Below, in pieces: positions 60,563-64,000 of a stretch of 64,000 nt of DNA; the stretch's first letter is position 1, and each line of letters starts with the position of its first letter. Source of the DNA: Mesorhizobium sp. SOD10 (GTDB taxonomy: Bacteria > Pseudomonadota > Alphaproteobacteria > Rhizobiales > Rhizobiaceae); contig CCNA01000022.1 in assembly GCA_000824805.1 (NCBI GenBank), forward strand, positions 1-64,000, given 5' to 3'. The notes under the pieces were generated by a model. It worked only from the letters and a program-made list of their open reading frames with translations. It was not told the DNA's origin and did not search any database. The position numbers were made by a program, and so were the translations under genes.

Positions 60563-61332
60563 GCTGCGATGGATTTCCTGCGGTAATGGTAGCGATAGAG
60601 TTCGCGGCTGAAGCCGAGGGAAGCGTAGAGCGCGCGTGCGGGCATATTGTCAGCGACCACCTGCAGGCAACCGGCTTGGGCGCCTGCCCACCTGGCCCAG
60701 CCGATCAGCCTGCCGACCGTCCTGCGGCCGAGCCCCTGCTGCCTGAATCCGGCTTCGGTTTCAACCGCCTCGAGGACGAGCAACCGGTTGCGGATGACGC
60801 CAAAGGCAAAGGCCGCGATTTGGCCATCACGCTCACACGACACGAATGCCCTGTCGCCCATGATCAAGCCCGTCATATGGCGAAAGATGCGGCGCTCCGC
60901 ATTGTCGTAGCCGCCGGTACGGAAACGCGCCTCGAACCAATTCTCCGTTGGCGCTGCCGAGACCGTGATGTCGTCATCACTGTGCCCCTGAAGCGCGTCG
61001 ATCTCGGCATGAAGGTGTATCGTCCCGCCTTCGCGGCCGTAATTCCGACGGTCGAGTTCGAGTTCCAGTTCGGGCGCGATCTCGGGAACGCGAAACAGCG
61101 GGGCCTGGCCATGGCCGCCGTAGAACGCCTCGGCGGCGTCGATCACTCTCTCAGGCGCGCCGCGCCGGCCACGCAAGGGGTTGGCGGAATTCGGCCGCCT
61201 TATCCGCCCGCCTGAGCGGCGAAACACCCATCCGAGAGCGACAGTCTCAAGACCGGCAGGCCATGCCTCGCGACAGGCTTGTTCCACTTCCCAACTGAGA
61301 TCGTCCCGGTTCACGCGCCCACCGCTACTCAT
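60559..61332 (-). CDS. GNAT-family N-acetyltransferase with N-terminal extension
   Basis: A 257-residue protein. The C-terminal half is a GNAT domain: SCERDGQIAAFAFGVIRNRLLVLEAVETEAGFRQQGLGRRTVGRLI (acetyl-CoA loop FRQQGLGRR) and DNMPARALYASLGFSRE. The N-terminal 120 residues look like a degenerate partner domain (WVFRRSGGRIRRPNSANPL), a layout seen in two-domain GNATs. The substrate is unknown. Overlaps the AAA gene by 8 nt and the CoA-binding gene by 4 nt. Confidence 0.88.
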   Translation of the reverse strand: MSSGGRVNRDDLSWEVEQACREAWPAGLETVALGWVFRRSGGRIRRPNSANPLRGRRGAPERVIDAAEAFYGGHGQAPLFRVPEIAPELELELDRRNYGREGGTIHLHAEIDALQGHSDDDITVSAAPTENWFEARFRTGGYDNAERRIFRHMTGLIMGDRAFVSCERDGQIAAFAFGVIRNRLLVLEAVETEAGFRQQGLGRRTVGRLIGWARWAGAQAGCLQVVADNMPARALYASLGFSRELYRYHYRRKSIAA

Positions 61333-62101
61333 CGTCGTCCCGCAGCGCCTCCTCCATAAACATCTGCGGATCGCTGCAGAAGTCGCGCATCATGCGAAAA
61401 TGATCGGTATCCTGAAAATCGATCGGGTCGAGACCCAAGCGGCTGATGCGGAAGAGCCGCGCGTTCGGGCAAGCCATCAGCAGTGGCGAGTGCGTCGCCA
61501 TGATCACCTGCGCGGTGCCGGATCGCTCCATGCGTTGAAGCAGTCTCAGCAATTCGATCTGGCGCGTCGGCGACAGCGCGCTTTCGGGCTCGTCGAGGAT
61601 ATAGATGCCTTGCCGGCGGCAACGCTCCTCGAAGAAGCGGATGAAGCCTTCGCCATGCGACCATGACAGGAAATCCGGTGGCGCCGCCCCGACATCCAGC
61701 GCGGCTTGGTCGAGATAGCGCGACACGGAGTAGAAGGATTCGGCGCGAAAGAACCATCCAGCGGTGACTTTGGGAAGCCAGTGGGCACGAAGCGTGGCGC
61801 CGAGTGCGGCACCGCTCTTGTCGACGGCACGCGAATGGTCGACCGGCATGTAGCCCTTGCCGCCGCCCGCCTCGTCATAGCCGGCAAGCGCGCCGATGGC
61901 TTCGAGCAGTGTCGATTTTCCGGTGCCGTTCTCGCCGACGATGATGGTTATGGCCGAGGGGAATTCGAACTCGAACCCGCGATCGCGAAAGACCGGCAGA
62001 TTCCAGGGATATTGCTCCCAGTCGGCAACGCGCGAGGGCTCAAGCAGGATGCGCTTGAGATAGGGCGCTTTGAGCCGTGTCAGTTGCTTGCGGGCAGCCA
62101 C
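61325..62101 (-). CDS. RecF/SMC-like AAA ATPase
   Basis: A 258-residue ATPase of the AAA_15/21 ABC-like type. Walker A is ITIIVGENGTGKSTLLEAIGAL, the signature-like loop lies in FLSWSHGEGFIRFFEERC, Walker B is QGIYILDEPESALSP, and the switch His follows in QVIMATHSPLL. It has no coiled coil, so it is a compact relative of the OLD/RecF group rather than an SMC. Role unknown. First gene of a tight three-gene operon with GNAT and the CoA-binding protein. Confidence 0.9.
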   Translation of the reverse strand: MAARKQLTRLKAPYLKRILLEPSRVADWEQYPWNLPVFRDRGFEFEFPSAITIIVGENGTGKSTLLEAIGALAGYDEAGGGKGYMPVDHSRAVDKSGAALGATLRAHWLPKVTAGWFFRAESFYSVSRYLDQAALDVGAAPPDFLSWSHGEGFIRFFEERCRRQGIYILDEPESALSPTRQIELLRLLQRMERSGTAQVIMATHSPLLMACPNARLFRISRLGLDPIDFQDTDHFRMMRDFCSDPQMFMEEALRDDDE

Positions 62102-62144
62102 GTGGAACCTTCAGCGATAGAACGGCTCGGCTTCATTCAACCGG

Positions 62145-62966
62145 CTACTCGTCGGCCCATTCCGGCTTGCGCTTACCGATGAAGGCGCCGATGCCTTCCT
62201 CGGCGTCGCGCGCCAACATGTTCTCGACCATCACCCGGCCGGTATAGGCATAGGCGTCGGCGAGTCCCATTTCGGCCTGGGTGTAGAAGGCTTCCTTACC
62301 GGTCTTGACCACCGAAGAGGATTTGGAAGCAATTGTTTGCGCGTATTTGTTGACAACTTGATTGAGATACTCGCGCGGCACGATGCGGTTGACCAGACCG
62401 AATTCCTTGGCGGTCGCGGCGTCGATCGTCTCGCCGGTAAGCAGCATCTCCATCGCCTGCTTGCGCGAGACGTTTCGCGACAGCGCAACCATCGGCGTCG
62501 AGCAGAACAGGCCGATATTGACGCCCGGCGTGCAGAAGGTGGCCTCGTGCGAAGCGATGGCGAGGTCGCAGCTCGCGACCAGTTGCAAGCCAGCGGCGGT
62601 GGCAAGACCGTCGACCTCGGCGATCACCGGTTTCGGGTGGCGCACGATGGTCTGCATCAGCGTCGCGCAGGCCGCGAAAGTCTTTTCGAAGAAGGCCTTG
62701 CCGCGATCCGAGTCGGCGCGATGCGCCGTCATTTCCTTAAGGTCGTGACCGGCACAGAACACTTTTCCCGACGCCGCCAGAATGATGACGCGCACGGACT
62801 TGTCGGTCTTGACGCGATCGAACTCGGCCTGCAGTGCCGCCATCGTCGCCAAAGACAACGCATTGGCCGGCGGGCTGGCAAGCGTGAGACGCAGGATGCC
62901 CTTCTCCTGGGCGACAAGAACGGGGCCGTCGGCGACGGCAGGCTTGATGGCGACGACTTCAGCCAT
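62145..62966 (-). CDS. Enoyl-CoA hydratase/isomerase family protein
   Basis: A crotonase-fold protein of 273 residues. The oxyanion hole loops are SGKVFCAGHDLKEM and GLATAAGLQLVASCDLAIAS, followed by PGVNIGLFCSTPMVALSR. The second catalytic Glu position shows LFCSTP instead of the usual G-x-x-P-E/G-form, as in several ECHDC3-like enoyl-CoA hydratases. The ATG at 62966 (MAEVVAIKP) is chosen; the longer frame would add 68 residues without family support. It lies 44 nt upstream of the AAA operon. Confidence 0.9.
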   Translation of the reverse strand: MAEVVAIKPAVADGPVLVAQEKGILRLTLASPPANALSLATMAALQAEFDRVKTDKSVRVIILAASGKVFCAGHDLKEMTAHRADSDRGKAFFEKTFAACATLMQTIVRHPKPVIAEVDGLATAAGLQLVASCDLAIASHEATFCTPGVNIGLFCSTPMVALSRNVSRKQAMEMLLTGETIDAATAKEFGLVNRIVPREYLNQVVNKYAQTIASKSSSVVKTGKEAFYTQAEMGLADAYAYTGRVMVENMLARDAEEGIGAFIGKRKPEWADE

Positions 62967-63120
62967 GTCGAACCTTTCGGGGTCAGCGCTCGCGGCGCAT
63001 GGAGCAACAGAACTAGCACGCTGCCGGTTGAAGAACAGCCGAGAGACGTGTTTTCTCCGTCGCACCCGTTTGGTCCAGGCATATAGCCCGGAGCTTGCCC
63101 ACCTCATATAGGACGTTGCC

Positions 63121-63585
63121 ATGCCCGCCCAAAGCGATCTGAAACCAATGCTCAACGCGGCGGAAGTCAATGCGCTGATGGCAAGCGTCTATCCGCAGCT
63201 CAACGACAGCTTCACCTCCTATGAGGCGATCGACGTGTTTCCGGGCGGCTGCACAGTGCGGCTCAACGCTGATGAGAGGCATCTGCGCCCCGGCGGAACG
63301 GTGTCGGGTCCGTCGCTGTTCACGCTGGCCGACATCGGCGGCTATGTCTGCGTGCTCAGCCACGCCGGACCGGACGCACTGTCGGTGACGGTCAACCTCG
63401 ACATCAATTTCATGCGCAAGGCCGCGGCCGGGCCGATCGACGGCCATTGCCGCATCCTCAAGCTTGGCAAAAGCCTGATGGTGTTCGACATCGACATCGT
63501 GGCGGGGGCAGATGGGCAAACGGTAGCGCACGCCACCGGCACCTATTCGATTCCGAGGAAGCGGATAACCGACAAGCCGGCCTGA
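63121..63585 (+). CDS. PaaI-type acyl-CoA thioesterase
   Basis: A 154-residue hot-dog fold protein. Family features: NADERHLRPGGTVSGPSLFTLADIGGYVCVLSH, and VTVNLDINFMRKAAAGPIDGHCRI, then a final beta strand with VAHATGTYSIPRK. The HLRPGGTVSGP segment and the aspartate in LADIGG are typical of the catalytic site of this group. Divergent from the enoyl-CoA hydratase, so the two may share acyl-CoA metabolism. Confidence 0.9.
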   Translation: MPAQSDLKPMLNAAEVNALMASVYPQLNDSFTSYEAIDVFPGGCTVRLNADERHLRPGGTVSGPSLFTLADIGGYVCVLSHAGPDALSVTVNLDINFMRKAAAGPIDGHCRILKLGKSLMVFDIDIVAGADGQTVAHATGTYSIPRKRITDKPA

Positions 63586-63626
63586 CGTGTTGCCGGAACT
63601 CCCAGTCGACACGTTCGTTCTGCGGC

Positions 63627-64000
63627 ATGCCCGATGTTACAACCTACCTTGCCTTTGTCGGCGCCGTGCTCGCCTATCAGCTTTCCGGTGTCGGTCCCGA
63701 CATGATGCTGGTGATCAGCCGCGGCGTCGGGCAAGGCTGGCGCCACGCCTTGGCGACCGCAGCGGGCTGCGTGTCGGCCGGCGTCGTCCAGATTCCGTTG
63801 CTGGCAATGGGACTTGCCTCGCTGATCACATCCTCCCCATCTCTTTACAGCTTCCTTCAGATCGTCGGTGCCATCTATCTGATCGCCATCGGGATCAAAT
63901 TCCTGTTGGCGCGTCGACTGGGCGAAGATGGCGGTGTGTCTGCCTTTGCCAAGACGAGCGGCATCCCGGCCGCTTTCCGGCAAGGCATGATATGCAATCT
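63627..64000 (+). CDS. LysE-family transporter, cut by window end
   Basis: The frame starts MPDVTTYLAFVGAVLAYQLSGVGPDMMLVISR and continues to the last base without a stop. Three hydrophobic segments are visible, including LATAAGCVSAGVVQIPLLAMGL and SFLQIVGAIYLIAIGIKFLL. The GPDMMLVISRGVGQGWR loop is the LysE/RhtB signature. It would export amino acids or related compounds. The 3' part is outside the window. Confidence 0.88.
   Translation, partial: MPDVTTYLAFVGAVLAYQLSGVGPDMMLVISRGVGQGWRHALATAAGCVSAGVVQIPLLAMGLASLITSSPSLYSFLQIVGAIYLIAIGIKFLLARRLGEDGGVSAFAKTSGIPAAFRQGMICN

Overview
The window reads as chromosomal DNA of a high-GC alphaproteobacterium of the Hyphomicrobiales (Rhizobiales), most like Mesorhizobium or a close relative. 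This rests on gene families typical of the group (BA14K-like secreted proteins, DUF2155, an NDUFA12-type complex I subunit, BTLCP cysteine peptidase), on the gene order dsbA-like/aroQ/accB/accC/aat/DUF2155/NDUFA12, and on rhizobial-style palindromic intergenic repeats. The assignment is inference; no rRNA gene is present. No prophage, transposase, CRISPR array or integron was seen. Most of the window is housekeeping sequence with small accessory islands.

Layout. 0-9 kb: a tuf copy broken by two internal deletions, a DMT transporter, stress-type small proteins, tRNA-Gly and tRNA-Tyr, rlmB ending in a 14-copy heptamer repeat, and a glyoxylate-to-glycerate operon (gcl, hyi, garR) facing an IclR regulator. 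9-13 kb: small membrane and secreted proteins, including a BA14K-like/His-rich pair with duplicated leaders, and tRNA-Thr. 13-18 kb: a TetR regulator divergent from a PotD/B/C/A-type ABC importer operon with an MBL hydrolase. 18-25 kb: nadK, a DEAD-box helicase, an OmpA lipoprotein, two GFA-fold proteins, and prfB with its programmed +1 frameshift. 25-33 kb: PBP1a, amidase and RNase E. 33-37 kb: a frameshifted MDR oxidoreductase divergent from a LysR regulator, then an aminotransferase-glutaminase operon. 37-45 kb: M48 protease, DsbA-like protein, aroQ, accBC, aat, DUF2155 and NDUFA12. 45-51 kb: panBC, GNAT, gatB, YjhX, CBS protein and rhomboid. 51-56 kb: PAS_5, tandem PilZ, LapG-like peptidase, ankyrin protein and gamma carbonic anhydrase. 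56-64 kb: P450 with a leaderless solute-binding protein, cupin-metY, a tight CoA-binding/GNAT/AAA cluster, enoyl-CoA hydratase, thioesterase and a partial LysE transporter.

How genes work together. Gcl condenses two glyoxylates to tartronate semialdehyde, Hyi interconverts that with hydroxypyruvate, and GarR reduces it to glycerate; the IclR protein is the likely local controller. AccB/AccC supply the biotin arm of acetyl-CoA carboxylase, and PanB/PanC make pantothenate. PBP1a, amidase and the M48 protease serve the envelope. RNase E, RlmB, the DEAD-box helicase, RF2, GatB and Aat serve RNA processing, translation and protein turnover.

The most unusual items are the doubly deleted tuf; the heptamer array that runs into rlmB; the paired leaders carrying a conserved hairpin before two diverged secreted proteins; a double palindrome abutting the panB ribosome-binding site; a CG-run frameshift in the MDR gene; and the P450 overlapping a signal-less periplasmic-type binding protein. 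None amounts to a clearly new defence or mobile system.
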